DNA from: Nocardia altamirensis NBRC 108246
Lineage (GTDB): Bacteria > Actinomycetota > Actinomycetes > Mycobacteriales > Mycobacteriaceae
Direction: 5' to 3'
NCBI RefSeq assembly: GCF_001612685.1
Contig: NZ_BDAY01000034.1
Location: forward strand, 1-64,000
Length of the DNA stretch: 64,000 bases
Shown: piece by piece, positions 9,149 to 18,715 of the stretch
How the letters are laid out: every line of letters begins with the position of its first letter
How positions within the stretch are numbered: the stretch's first letter is position 1
Made by a program: the position numbers and the translations under genes
Notes under the pieces: generated by a model
Databases searched by the model: none
The model's input: the letters and a program-made list of their open reading frames with translations, nothing else
What the model was told of the DNA's origin: nothing

Positions 9149-10048
9149 GTGATGTCCACGGGAACACGGTTCGCGCGCCGCTCGGCGTTGCGCGGCACCG
9201 CCCTGCTCGCGTTGCTCGTATCGACCTCGTGCGCACTGCTTCCCGGCAATAGGAACACCGACGACCGGCCCGCCGTCATCGTCGACACCGCCGGATCGTT
9301 CCGGCCGGGCCTTTCGGTCTCGATCCCGGATTCGCTCGCCGCGGATTTCACTCAGCTGCAACCGAATCTGGGCGGCCAGGTCGGCATGGCGATCATGCCG
9401 GTCGGCGGTGGCCGGATGACCATTTTCGGCGACTGGACCAGCGGCATCGCCTGGTCGACCATCAAGGTGCCGCTTGCTATCGCCGCGCTGCGGCACGATC
9501 AGGACGAGCGCATCGCCGAGGAGGCCGAGGCCGCGATCACCGTGTCCGACAACGATGCGGCCGAAGCACTCTGGCAGTCCCTCGGCGACGGGCTGGAGGC
9601 GGCGAAGGCGGTACAGGACGTGCTGGACGAGGCGGGCGACTCCACCACCGGCGTGGCAGGCCCACGAACCAGGTTGGACTACACCGCCTTCGGGCAGACC
9701 GAATGGACGCTGGCCAATCAGGTGCGCTTCGCGTCCCGGTTGCCGTGCCTGCCACACACTTTCCAGGTGCCCGCGCTGATGTCGGAGATCACCCCCGACC
9801 AGGCCTGGGGGCTCGGCGCTTTGGACGGCGCGGCGTTCAAGGGCGGCTGGGGGCCCGACGACGACACCGGCGCCTACACGGTCCGCCAGTTCGGCATCGT
9901 GCCGACCACCTCCGGCTTGGTCGCCGTCGCCCTTGCCGCACAGGCGGATTCGGGGACCTACGAGGACTCGACCACCATCATGGACCGGATCGCCGTGCTG
10001 CTCGGCAGGCACCTGTCCGAACTGCGCGGCGGCAGCTGCCCGGACTGA
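9149..10048 (+). CDS. Class-A beta-lactamase-like serine hydrolase lipoprotein
   Basis: Exported lipoprotein of about 300 residues. The N-terminus TRFARRSALRG followed by a hydrophobic run and lipobox VSTSC (Cys28) suggests export with lipid anchoring; the twin arginine makes Tat possible. The remainder has the class A serine-beta-lactamase/PBP motif order: STIK (Ser-x-x-Lys), SDND (the SDN loop) and KGGWG in the KTG position. The stretch that should hold the omega-loop Glu166 does not show the usual ExxLN pattern, so it may bind or process peptidoglycan rather than hydrolyse beta-lactams. GTG 9149 is chosen for its 8-nt distance from GGGGAGG; GTG 9146, ATG 9152 and ATG 9116 are alternatives. 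Confidence 0.82.
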   Translation: MMSTGTRFARRSALRGTALLALLVSTSCALLPGNRNTDDRPAVIVDTAGSFRPGLSVSIPDSLAADFTQLQPNLGGQVGMAIMPVGGGRMTIFGDWTSGIAWSTIKVPLAIAALRHDQDERIAEEAEAAITVSDNDAAEALWQSLGDGLEAAKAVQDVLDEAGDSTTGVAGPRTRLDYTAFGQTEWTLANQVRFASRLPCLPHTFQVPALMSEITPDQAWGLGALDGAAFKGGWGPDDDTGAYTVRQFGIVPTTSGLVAVALAAQADSGTYEDSTTIMDRIAVLLGRHLSELRGGSCPD

Positions 10049-10060
10049 CCGGCGCACCCG

Positions 10061-10726
10061 TCAGCCAGGCGTGACCAGACCGGACTCGTAGGCAAGGACG
10101 ACCGCCTGCGCGCGGTCGCGCAGGTTCAGCTTCGAAAACACCTTGGACACATGGGTTTTCACGGTCTGCTCGGCGACGAACAGTGACTCCGCGATCTCGG
10201 TGTTGGACATGCCCTTCGCGATCAGCTCCAGCACCTCCCGCTCGCGCGGCGTGAGCGAGGCCAGCGCGGGCGTCGGCTTGGCGCGGGCGGCGGAGCGGCG
10301 CTTGGTGACATCGGCGATGAGCCGCCGGGTGACCGTCGGGGCGAGCAGCGCCTGGCCGTCGGCGACCACCCGGACCGCGCGAACGAGTTCCTCGGCGGGC
10401 GCGTCCTTGAGCAGGAACCCGCTCGCGCCGAGGCTCAGCGCCTCGTAGACGTAGTCGTCGATGTCGAAGGTGGTGAGCATCAGCACCCGCACCGGCGGGT
10501 CGAATCCGGCGGCCAGGATGGCGCGCGCCGCGTCGAGCCCGTTCATCTCCGGCATGCGCACGTCCATCAGGACCACATCCGGGCGCAACCGCTTGGCCTC
10601 GGCCACCGCGATCTTCCCGTCCGGAGCATCCCCCACCACGCTGATGTCGGGCTGGGCGGCGAGCAGGGCACCGAAACCCTGGCGCACCATCGCCTGGTCG
10701 TCGGCGATCAACACGGTTATTGCCAC
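10061..10726 (-). CDS. NarL/FixJ-type response regulator (second pair)
   Basis: Response regulator of 221 residues with a receiver domain (Asp55 in LMDVRMPE, acidic pair ADD) and a LuxR HTH (LTPREREVLELIAKGMSN, then EQTVKTHVSKVFSKL). It is encoded downstream of and on the same strand as the sensor kinase at 10838-12022 and should be its partner. It converges on the hydrolase lipoprotein with a 12-bp gap. The receiver-HTH layout equals that of the first pair at 925-1620, but the sequences differ enough that a recent duplication is unlikely. Confidence 0.93.
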   Translation of the reverse strand: MAITVLIADDQAMVRQGFGALLAAQPDISVVGDAPDGKIAVAEAKRLRPDVVLMDVRMPEMNGLDAARAILAAGFDPPVRVLMLTTFDIDDYVYEALSLGASGFLLKDAPAEELVRAVRVVADGQALLAPTVTRRLIADVTKRRSAARAKPTPALASLTPREREVLELIAKGMSNTEIAESLFVAEQTVKTHVSKVFSKLNLRDRAQAVVLAYESGLVTPG

Positions 10727-10837
10727 CGCTCTACCTTAGGCGGACCTGACACGCACCGGCGAGACGGCTCAGCTATGGGCTCGACCGAGCAGACGCGGGT
10801 CTGCGGGGCAGGTGCACGCCGGGCGACGGATAGATGT

Positions 10838-12022
10838 TCAGAGCACGGCGGTGTCGAGCGTGGCGCCCTGGCTCAGCGGCAGCTTGGCGTGCACCTCGAA
10901 GCCGCCGTCGGCGCTCGGGCCTGCGGTGAGTTCGCCGCCGACCGCGAGGGCGCGGGCCTGCATGCCCGCGATGCCGTGGCCGCCGTTGCCGACCGGGCGC
11001 GCGACAGTCGTCGACGGGCCGTTGCGCACGACGAGCTCGAGCACCGGCCCGACCCGCAGGTGCACCTGGATGGGCGCCTCCGGTGCGTGCCGCGAGGCAT
11101 TGGACAGCGACTCCTGCGCGATCCGGTAGAGCGCGAGCCCCGGCGCGTCAGGGACGGTTTCGGGCGCGCCGTCGATCGTCCATGCGATGCGCACGCCTGC
11201 GCGCAGCGCGGCCTCGAACAGGCCCGGCACATCGGCGGCCTTGGGTTGCGGTGCGGTGTCGGGGGTTTGGCCGTCGCTGCGCAGCACGCCGAGCATGCCG
11301 CGGATCTCGTTCAGCGCCTCGCGGGCGGTGGCGCCGATCGACTCGAATTCGGCACGGGCCGCCGGGGTTACGCCCTCGACCCGATAGGGCGCGGTCTGCG
11401 CCTGCACCACCACCAGCGACATGTGATGCGCCACCACATCGTGCAGGTCGCGGGCGATGCGGGCCTTCTCCTCCAGGATCGCCCTTCGGGCCCGCTCGAC
11501 CTCGTTCTCCTCTTCCTGCTTCACCAACTGCTGGCGGGAGAGCACCAACCAGCGCACGAGCAGGCCGAACAGCACCACCGCGCCGAGCGCGATCGGCCAC
11601 GCCCACACCGTGCTGCTGTTCGACATCGTCGTGCCGAGCAGCAGCGAGGTCGCGACCCATGCCACGCCGATGATCGGCACGGTCGCCCGCACCGCCACCG
11701 CGAACAGCAGCACGAACAGGCTCAGGATGTGCACGACCTGGATCGGCAGATCGTTGTTGGGCTGATGCTGAATCGCCAGCGAGATGAGCATGCCGGAGCC
11801 TGCCGAGATGGCCCAGCCGAGCGCGGGGTTGACCCGGATGAGCAGCACCGGCAATGCGGCGAGCGCCGCGATGAACGGCTGCACCGCCCCCGGCACCGCG
11901 TGGGTGAGGTGCAGCGTCGGCCACGCCACCGCGAAGAAGATGAGGGCGACGAGCACGGTCAACACGTCGAACCACATTCGCCCCGTCAACCGCTTCATCC
12001 GGGCACGGCTCTGCTGCTTCAT
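10838..12022 (-). CDS. Sensor histidine kinase (second pair)
   Basis: Kinase of 394 residues. Five or six hydrophobic helices (about 18-160) form the membrane domain, followed by a coiled-coil-like linker (LVKQEEENEVERARR), the HisKA_3 helix with His194 in ARDLHDVVAHH, and an ATPase domain ending in GNGGHGIAGMQARALAVGG. Extracytoplasmic loops are short, so it probably senses membrane state. The start follows a strongly basic stretch typical of an inside-facing N-terminus. The response regulator gene starts 111 bp downstream. Confidence 0.92.
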   Translation of the reverse strand: MKQQSRARMKRLTGRMWFDVLTVLVALIFFAVAWPTLHLTHAVPGAVQPFIAALAALPVLLIRVNPALGWAISAGSGMLISLAIQHQPNNDLPIQVVHILSLFVLLFAVAVRATVPIIGVAWVATSLLLGTTMSNSSTVWAWPIALGAVVLFGLLVRWLVLSRQQLVKQEEENEVERARRAILEEKARIARDLHDVVAHHMSLVVVQAQTAPYRVEGVTPAARAEFESIGATAREALNEIRGMLGVLRSDGQTPDTAPQPKAADVPGLFEAALRAGVRIAWTIDGAPETVPDAPGLALYRIAQESLSNASRHAPEAPIQVHLRVGPVLELVVRNGPSTTVARPVGNGGHGIAGMQARALAVGGELTAGPSADGGFEVHAKLPLSQGATLDTAVL

Positions 12023-12189
12023 AGCTACGACCCTAGAAACCTCAGCTCACGGCCACGTCATACCCTCGGGTGATTTCGCACCCCGTACCTCGGTGCGAGA
12101 CGTCTGCCCTGCTCCCCCACGGGCACGGGCGCGGAAACCGGTCTCCGGCGTGAGGTCAGCGAGCGGGCCGTCTTCCTAGCGTCTAGAAC

Positions 12190-12987
12190 ATGAGGACACC
12201 GACCACCGCAGGACCCGCGCCGACGCGGTCCGCGCAGGCCGCAGGCACCACCCGATTCCCTTCCGCCACTACCTCTTCGGCTCCCCGGCGCGCCGCGGCA
12301 CTGGCCGCCGCGGCACTGACCACGCTGGCGGCCACCGCCTTCCTCGCCCCGGCGCCGCGTGCCGCGGCGGCGATCAGCGAGCCGGTCGAGAGTGCCTCGG
12401 CGCGGGTCGCGGTCGCCGAGCTGACCTCGGGTGGCCCCGGTTCGCTCGCCGCCATCCCTGACGACTTCAGCACCCGGTTCGGCTACCGGCCGAGCACGAT
12501 CGGCGGGCTTGTGGCTAACCCGGACGGTGACTGCTCGTCCCCGGTGACACTGCCCGCCGAGTTCGACACCGCGTGCAAAGCGCACGACCTGGGCTATGAC
12601 CTGCTGCGCTACGCCGAGCAGCGCGGCGAGCCGCTCGGACCGTGGGCGCGCCAGGCGCTGGACACGACGCTCGAACGGCACATGCACGAGGCCTGCGAGG
12701 CCAGGACCGACCCGTTCTCCCGGTCCCGGTGCAACACGATGGCCGGGATCGCGGCGACCTTCGTCGACCTCAACTCGCTGCGCCAGGACTACGGTGCGCC
12801 GGTCGCCGAGTCGCTCCTCGGGGATGCCGATTCGGCCACCAGCTGGCAGCTGCTCGGGGTGCTCGGCGCAGGCGTTGCCGGGCTCGGCGTTGCGCTCATG
12901 ATGCGAAACACGAGGCGGGCGGAGCGGCCGAACGCCGCGGCCGCCTCGATGACCGATGTCACTGCCGCACTGGGGGTTCAGCGATGA
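12190..12987 (+). CDS. Secreted prokaryotic phospholipase A2-like protein
   Basis: Protein of 265 residues with a long N-terminal region ending in an alanine-rich hydrophobic segment (about 35-60), probably a signal peptide with AAA-type cleavage. The mature part contains the prokaryotic PLA2 signature CKAHDLGY, with the catalytic dyad His132-Asp133, and an upstream GDCSSP calcium-loop-like turn; further cysteines are available for disulfides. A C-terminal hydrophobic helix (about 220-240) followed by basic residues suggests membrane retention. It would release fatty acids from phospholipids outside the membrane. Its stop overlaps the next start (ATGA), so it is coupled to a membrane alpha/beta hydrolase. 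Confidence 0.82.
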   Translation: MRTPTTAGPAPTRSAQAAGTTRFPSATTSSAPRRAAALAAAALTTLAATAFLAPAPRAAAAISEPVESASARVAVAELTSGGPGSLAAIPDDFSTRFGYRPSTIGGLVANPDGDCSSPVTLPAEFDTACKAHDLGYDLLRYAEQRGEPLGPWARQALDTTLERHMHEACEARTDPFSRSRCNTMAGIAATFVDLNSLRQDYGAPVAESLLGDADSATSWQLLGVLGAGVAGLGVALMMRNTRRAERPNAAAASMTDVTAALGVQR

Positions 12988-14459
12988 CGAGCACACTGTC
13001 GAGACCGGCGCACACCGCGGGTGAGGTGCTCACCTTCCCGCTGCGCAAGGCAGCCACCGAAACGCCTCAGGCCGTGATGGTTTCGCCCACAGGGCGGTTA
13101 CGGCGGACGGCTGTCGCGGCGATGGCGCGACTGTCGTGGCCGCGGATCGGGACGACGCTGGCGATCGGAGCAGGCACGCTGGCCTCGTTGGCGCCCGGGC
13201 TGCTGCCGAGGACGCCTGGGACACAGGCGATCCTGACCGGGTTGCTCGTCGCGGTCGCGCTCGGGGTCGCGGGGATCGTTCGATTCGTGCTGCGGCGCTG
13301 GGACTTCGATGTCGATCGCCGGTGGGCGCGTGGTCGGCGGCCGTTGCTCGTCGTGGTGTCCGCGCTGGTGGTCGGCGCGGTCGCGCACGATACCCATTGG
13401 CAGAACGCGCTGCGCGCGGCCATGGATCGGCCCGCGATCGACCCCGCGTACTGGGTGCGGTGGGTGCTCGAAGCGGTGCTGATCGTCGCGGTGCTGGTGG
13501 GCGTCACCAAGTTCGGGGGCTGGGCGTTGCGCGCGCTGGGGTGGGTGCGTGGGGTGTCGCTGGCCGTGGTCACGGCGGCGTTCTTGGCGCTGGCCGGCGT
13601 GCCCGCGATGGTCGACTGGCGGCGGACCGCGTATGCCGTCGCCAACGCGGAGCTGGATCCCGCACTGGTTCAACCGGTCTCGGCGACCAGGTCGGGCAGC
13701 GCGACGTCGGCGGCGAGCTGGTCGTCGCTCGGCGCCGAGGGACGCAGGTTCGTCAGCGGCGACCCGGCGGGACCGATCCGGATCTACGTCGGGGTCGAAT
13801 CGTCGCCGAACCTGCAATCCCGTGTCGCGCTTGCGCTTCGGGAGATGGAGCGCACCGGCGCGTTCGACCGGTCCAACCTCGTGCTGATGGTGCCCACCGG
13901 GTCGGGGTGGATCGACGGCAATGCTGTGCGCGGCTTCGACCAGCGCTTCGACGGCGACGTCGCCCTTGTCGGACTCCAGTATTCGTACGCACCGAGCTGG
14001 GTCACCTTCGTCTTCGGCCGGGATCAGGCGGTGGCCGCCGCACAGGCGCTGTTCACCGCCGTCGAGGATCGGATTCGCACGCTGACGCACAAGCCCAAGC
14101 TCTATCTCTACGGCCAGAGTCTCGGTGCGCTCGGCGGCAGCTCGGTCTTCGCCGACGACGCGGACCAGGACCGCCGCACCTGCGCCGCGCTGTGGGCCGG
14201 ACCGCCCGCCGGACAGGTGCTTCGGGATGGGGCGACCGTGCTGGCGAACAGCTCCGACCCGGTCGTGCACTGGTCGCCCGCGCTGCTGTGGCGCGCCCCG
14301 GATCTGACCGGCGTCCGCACGGATGCGCCACGGCCACAATGGCTCCCGGTGGTCAGCTTCCTGCAGACCACCGCCGACCTGCTCGGCGCGCTCAACGCGC
14401 CTGCCGGCCACGGCCACCGCTACGGCATCGACCAGGGCACCGCCATGGGGACGTGCTGA
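12984..14459 (+). CDS. Membrane alpha/beta-hydrolase (Abhydrolase_9-like)
   Basis: About 491 residues. The N-terminal third has four or five membrane helices (about 55-215); the C-terminal part is an extracytoplasmic alpha/beta-hydrolase domain with the nucleophile elbow YGQSLGALGG (Ser at about 378). This matches the actinobacterial family with a conserved membrane N-terminus and an Abhydrolase_9 catalytic domain (PF15420 plus PF10081, from memory). The ATG at 12984 overlaps the phospholipase stop, so the two are co-translated, suggesting a joint role in lipid or cell-envelope turnover. The substrate is unknown. Confidence 0.85.
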   Translation: MTSTLSRPAHTAGEVLTFPLRKAATETPQAVMVSPTGRLRRTAVAAMARLSWPRIGTTLAIGAGTLASLAPGLLPRTPGTQAILTGLLVAVALGVAGIVRFVLRRWDFDVDRRWARGRRPLLVVVSALVVGAVAHDTHWQNALRAAMDRPAIDPAYWVRWVLEAVLIVAVLVGVTKFGGWALRALGWVRGVSLAVVTAAFLALAGVPAMVDWRRTAYAVANAELDPALVQPVSATRSGSATSAASWSSLGAEGRRFVSGDPAGPIRIYVGVESSPNLQSRVALALREMERTGAFDRSNLVLMVPTGSGWIDGNAVRGFDQRFDGDVALVGLQYSYAPSWVTFVFGRDQAVAAAQALFTAVEDRIRTLTHKPKLYLYGQSLGALGGSSVFADDADQDRRTCAALWAGPPAGQVLRDGATVLANSSDPVVHWSPALLWRAPDLTGVRTDAPRPQWLPVVSFLQTTADLLGALNAPAGHGHRYGIDQGTAMGTC

Positions 14460-14472
14460 CGCGGCGCCATTA

Positions 14473-14486
14473 TGCAACGTGTTCTA
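14473..14486. promoter_or_regulatory. KstR-like operator motif
   Basis: The 14-mer TGCAACGTGTTCTA fits the published KstR consensus TnnAACnnGTTnnA and lies 7 nt before the start of the SRPBCC gene. Only eight fixed positions are matched, so about one chance hit in a window of this size is possible. Confidence 0.3.
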
Positions 14487-14493
14487 ATTGCGC

Positions 14494-14931
14494 ATGGCCT
14501 TTGTCATCGACGCGACCGTGGATATCGACGCACCCGCCGACGTGGTGTGGCAGGTGATCACCGATCTGCCTCGATACGGCGAGTGGAATCCCTTCGTCAG
14601 CGAATGCCGGAGCACGCTGGTGCCCGGCGAGCCGATCGACATGGTCGTCCACCTCGGGCCGAAGCCGCGCCGCCAGCGCGAATGGATGGTCTCGAACGTC
14701 GACGGGCGCGAACTCAGCTACGCGATGAAGCCGGTTCCCCTCGGCACGCTGCACAGTCTGCGGTCGCACACGCTGACGCCGCTCGACGGCGGGCGTACCC
14801 GGTACGTCTCTCACTTCGAACTCGCGGGCTGGCTGCGGCCGGTGGTGGTCGGCCTGCTCGGCAAGGCCATGCAGAAAGGCTTCGCCGGCATGACCGAAGG
14901 CATTCAGCGACAAGCGGAGTCGCGAAGGTAG
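14494..14931 (+). CDS. SRPBCC (START-like) family protein
   Basis: Protein of 145 residues with the polyketide cyclase/START-like beginning (VDIDAPADVVWQVITD) followed by LPRYGEWNPFV and a C-terminal helix, a fold that binds hydrophobic ligands in a deep cavity. Such proteins act as lipid or polyketide binders or cyclases; none of these roles is fixed by the sequence. The ATG at 14494 is used because the START fold begins immediately after it. The 3' end overlaps the tail of the convergent TetR gene by 28 bp. A KstR-like motif just upstream hints at a link to sterol or lipid catabolism. Confidence 0.85.
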   Translation: MAFVIDATVDIDAPADVVWQVITDLPRYGEWNPFVSECRSTLVPGEPIDMVVHLGPKPRRQREWMVSNVDGRELSYAMKPVPLGTLHSLRSHTLTPLDGGRTRYVSHFELAGWLRPVVVGLLGKAMQKGFAGMTEGIQRQAESRR

Positions 14932-15524
14932 GCCAGCGCGGCAGCCAAGACGGCGTCGGCGTACTCGTCGGTGAGGCCGCCGAGTCCGAGTGACCAGCGG
15001 AACTGGATCGGGCCGAGCAGGAGATCTGTCGCGAGGTCGAAGTCGAGGTCGTCACGGAGCTCGCCTGCGCGCACCCCGGCGGCCAGACGCTCGGCGATGG
15101 CCGCGCGCTGCGGCAGCAGCAGGCGCTCGCGGTAGGCAGCGTTGATCTCGGGGTCCTGCTGGATCTCGATGTACATCGCACGCAGGAACGGCTCGAAGGC
15201 GGGGTCGGTGAGGGCGGCGACCGAACCGCGCAGCAGCCCGCGGAGGTCGGCCGCGATGTCGCCGGTGTCGGGGAGCGCGAGACCGTCGGGGCCGGAATCC
15301 ATTTCGAGCATCGCGTCGAACACGACAGCGCCTTTGGACGGCCACCAACGGTAGATGGTCTGTTTGCCGACACCGGCACGGGCGGCGATGGCCTCGACGC
15401 CGAGCTTTCCGTAGGGCAGCTCGCGAATGAGCTCGGCGGTGGCGGCCAGGATCGCGGCGCGGGCGCGTTCGCTGCGCCGAACCGCGCTGTGTGCCGTGCG
15501 ACGGGTGGCAGGACTCTCGGGCAT
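14904..15524 (-). CDS. TetR family transcriptional regulator
   Basis: Repressor of 206 residues. The N-terminal HTH spans about 20-65 (ARAAILAATAELI, then GVEAIAARAGVGKQTIYRWW, the TetR recognition helix), followed by a helical ligand domain of the TetR_C_11-like type. The start at 15524 gives a standard TetR N-terminus. It is divergent from an SDR gene with a 111-bp gap holding two matched palindromes, one 19 bp upstream of its own start, so it very probably represses both genes. Confidence 0.93.
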   Translation of the reverse strand: MPESPATRRTAHSAVRRSERARAAILAATAELIRELPYGKLGVEAIAARAGVGKQTIYRWWPSKGAVVFDAMLEMDSGPDGLALPDTGDIAADLRGLLRGSVAALTDPAFEPFLRAMYIEIQQDPEINAAYRERLLLPQRAAIAERLAAGVRAGELRDDLDFDLATDLLLGPIQFRWSLGLGGLTDEYADAVLAAALAYLRDSACR

Positions 15525-15542
15525 GTGGCGATCGTAACACCA

Positions 15543-15561
15543 ACGAGACGAACCGTCTCGT
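15543..15561. promoter_or_regulatory. TetR operator 1 (perfect palindrome)
   Basis: Arms ACGAGACG and CGTCTCGT flank a 3-bp AAC centre. It sits between the TetR start (15524) and a TTGACA box at 15563-15568 that would drive the SDR gene, with a possible CATGGT -10 at 15586-15591 after 17 bp. Binding here would block both genes. Confidence 0.75.
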
Positions 15562-15599
15562 CTTGACAGAGCCGCGGCAGCTTGGCATGGTTCTTTCCA

Positions 15600-15617
15600 A
15601 CGAGACGGAGCGTCTCG
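15600..15617. promoter_or_regulatory. TetR operator 2
   Basis: A second copy of the same half-sites: CGAGACG, 3-bp GAG centre, CGTCTCG. It lies 57 bp centre-to-centre from operator 1 and 19 bp before the SDR start codon, near the expected transcription start. Confidence 0.75.
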
Positions 15618-15635
15618 CGACGAAAGGATCACCTC

Positions 15636-16481
15636 ATGACCAGAACTTGGTTCATCACCGGCGCCAACCGCGGACTCGGCCGGGCCTTCACCCTGGCCGC
15701 GCTCGCCGAGGGTGACCGCGTCGTCGCGACCGCCCGCGAGCCGAAGACCATGGCCGACCTCGTCGATGATCGACTCACCGTGCTGCCGTTGGACGTTCGC
15801 GATCGGGACGGCGTCATCGCCACCGTGGACAAGGCATTCGCACTGGCAGGCACGATCGACGTGATCGTGAACAACGCGGGCTACGGATTGGTCGGCGCGC
15901 TGGAGGAACTCACCGAGGCGCAGATCAGGGACCAGATGGACACCAATTTCTATGGCGCCCTGTGGGTTTCCCAGGCGGCGACGCCGCACCTGCGCGCACA
16001 GGGCTTCGGCCACATCGTGCAGATCTCGACCGTCGGCGCGGTCGGCAGCCTGCCGCTGTTCGGCATGTACAACGCGAGCAAGTGGGCGCTGGAGGGATTC
16101 AGCGCGTCACTCGCGGATGAGTTGCGTCCCTTCGGCATTGCGGTCACGCTCGCGCAGATGGGTGGCTTCGACACCGATTGGGCGAAGTCGAGCATGAAGT
16201 TCGGCGCCGGGCTGCCCGCGTATGCGGAGCTGCGCACCGGGATCCTCGGCATGCCGGACTACCCGGACCCGAGCGCTCCCCCGCCCGCGACCGACTACGA
16301 ATCCGAATGGCAGGAGGCGGCGCCGGAAGTGGGTGCGGCGGGACTCATCGCCTTGGTGAACATGCCGAATCCGCCGGTGCGCAAGGTCATCGGACCCGGC
16401 GCGCATCAGATGGTGTCGATGGCGCTGGATCAGCGACGCCAGGACTACCAGACCGACCCCGAATTCGTTTGGCCGGTCTGA
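15636..16481 (+). CDS. Short-chain dehydrogenase/reductase
   Basis: Classical SDR of 281 residues: cofactor loop TGANRGLGRAF (about 8-18), NNAG at about 78, catalytic Tyr and Lys in YNASKWAL, and a C-terminal extension of about 60 residues beyond the core. NADP(H) preference is plausible because Arg follows the glycine motif. The ATG at 15636 has an AAAGGA ribosome site. Two palindromes of the divergent TetR sit in its promoter, so expression is likely induced by the TetR ligand, perhaps the SDR substrate or a related xenobiotic. Confidence 0.93.
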   Translation: MTRTWFITGANRGLGRAFTLAALAEGDRVVATAREPKTMADLVDDRLTVLPLDVRDRDGVIATVDKAFALAGTIDVIVNNAGYGLVGALEELTEAQIRDQMDTNFYGALWVSQAATPHLRAQGFGHIVQISTVGAVGSLPLFGMYNASKWALEGFSASLADELRPFGIAVTLAQMGGFDTDWAKSSMKFGAGLPAYAELRTGILGMPDYPDPSAPPPATDYESEWQEAAPEVGAAGLIALVNMPNPPVRKVIGPGAHQMVSMALDQRRQDYQTDPEFVWPV

Positions 16482-16516
16482 TCATTGGGATGCGCCGACC
16501 CGGCGTAGCCCGAAAG

Positions 16517-16558
16517 CGACTTCGCGCAGCCTCCCACTCGAGAGGCTGCGCGAAGTCG
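16517..16558. terminator. Bidirectional hairpin between SDR gene and gatA
   Basis: Perfect 17-bp stem beginning CGACTTCGCGCAG with an 8-nt loop, midway between two convergent genes. No long T tract follows on either side, which is common in actinobacteria. Confidence 0.8.
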
Positions 16559-16567
16559 TAGAGATGC

Positions 16568-18036
<1,469 letters not shown>

Positions 18037-18040
<4 letters not shown>

Positions 18041-18336
18041 TCGGCCTCTCCCAGAATCTGCGGGACCACGAACTTCTGCTCCTCGGCCGCGGGTGCGCCG
18101 GACAGCGCCTCGCCGGGCGTCAGGCACGGCACGACCTCGTCGGGCCTGGTCACATTGGCCGTCGGATTCGGCGACGCGGTGGCCGGGACGTCGGCGGCGG
18201 CGACCTCGGAAATGGTCCGCACGTGGCTCAGGATCGAATCCAGCTGGCCGGCGAACTGATCCAGTTCGGCATCGGACAGCGCGAGCCGGGACAGCCGGGC
18301 GAGGTGTGCGACCTCGTCACGGGAGATGGCGGGCAC
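18037..18336 (-). CDS. gatC: Aspartyl/glutamyl-tRNA amidotransferase subunit C
   Basis: Small GatC subunit of 99 residues that wraps around GatA. It has the typical start ISRDEVAHLARLSRL and the central LDSILSHVRTISEV helix, followed by the extended proline-rich tail with the VPxLxxGEAL-like segment. It is translationally coupled to gatA. The region upstream to 18715 is an intergenic stretch with the divergent ACT-domain gene. Confidence 0.96.
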
Positions 18337-18715
18337 CGCGGGACCCCTTTCGGCTTTGGTGTCAACAGTTCACAATCGCCGCGCGCGACGGCGCGGCGCA
18401 ACCAACACAGCCTAATGGAAGGCGTCGAACGGACTCCGGCCGCAGTCCGCGCACCGCGGCAGCGCAAACGGGGTAAGTTCTCTGCGGACGCGGCGCGGCA
18501 CCACTCGACGGGTAGCCGGACCGCGAACCCGGTGGTCGGCACACCTTTGCGACACACCTTCGCGACTAGAGCGACACGCCGCGATGGGACGAATTTGCCG
18601 CGTGGCGTGCATCACTGGCCGTACTTCGACTCGATAACGACGGCCATGGGGTGTAAGTATTGGCTGACCCGGGTATCCGTTCAGAACCCTCGGCCGCCCT
18701 AGGAAAGGAACGCAC
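18337..18715. other. Intergenic region between gatC and ACT-domain gene
   Basis: About 380 bp separating divergent genes. It should hold the gatCA promoter and that of the ACT-domain gene; I see no gene and no convincing hairpin. A TTCGACTCGATAACG-like stretch near 18625 is a possible promoter element but is not assigned. Confidence 0.35.

Noticed and set aside
12076..12098. Short inverted repeat (7-bp arms) upstream of the phospholipase gene
   Set aside because: The arms are short and expected by chance in this composition; no flanking promoter box supports it.
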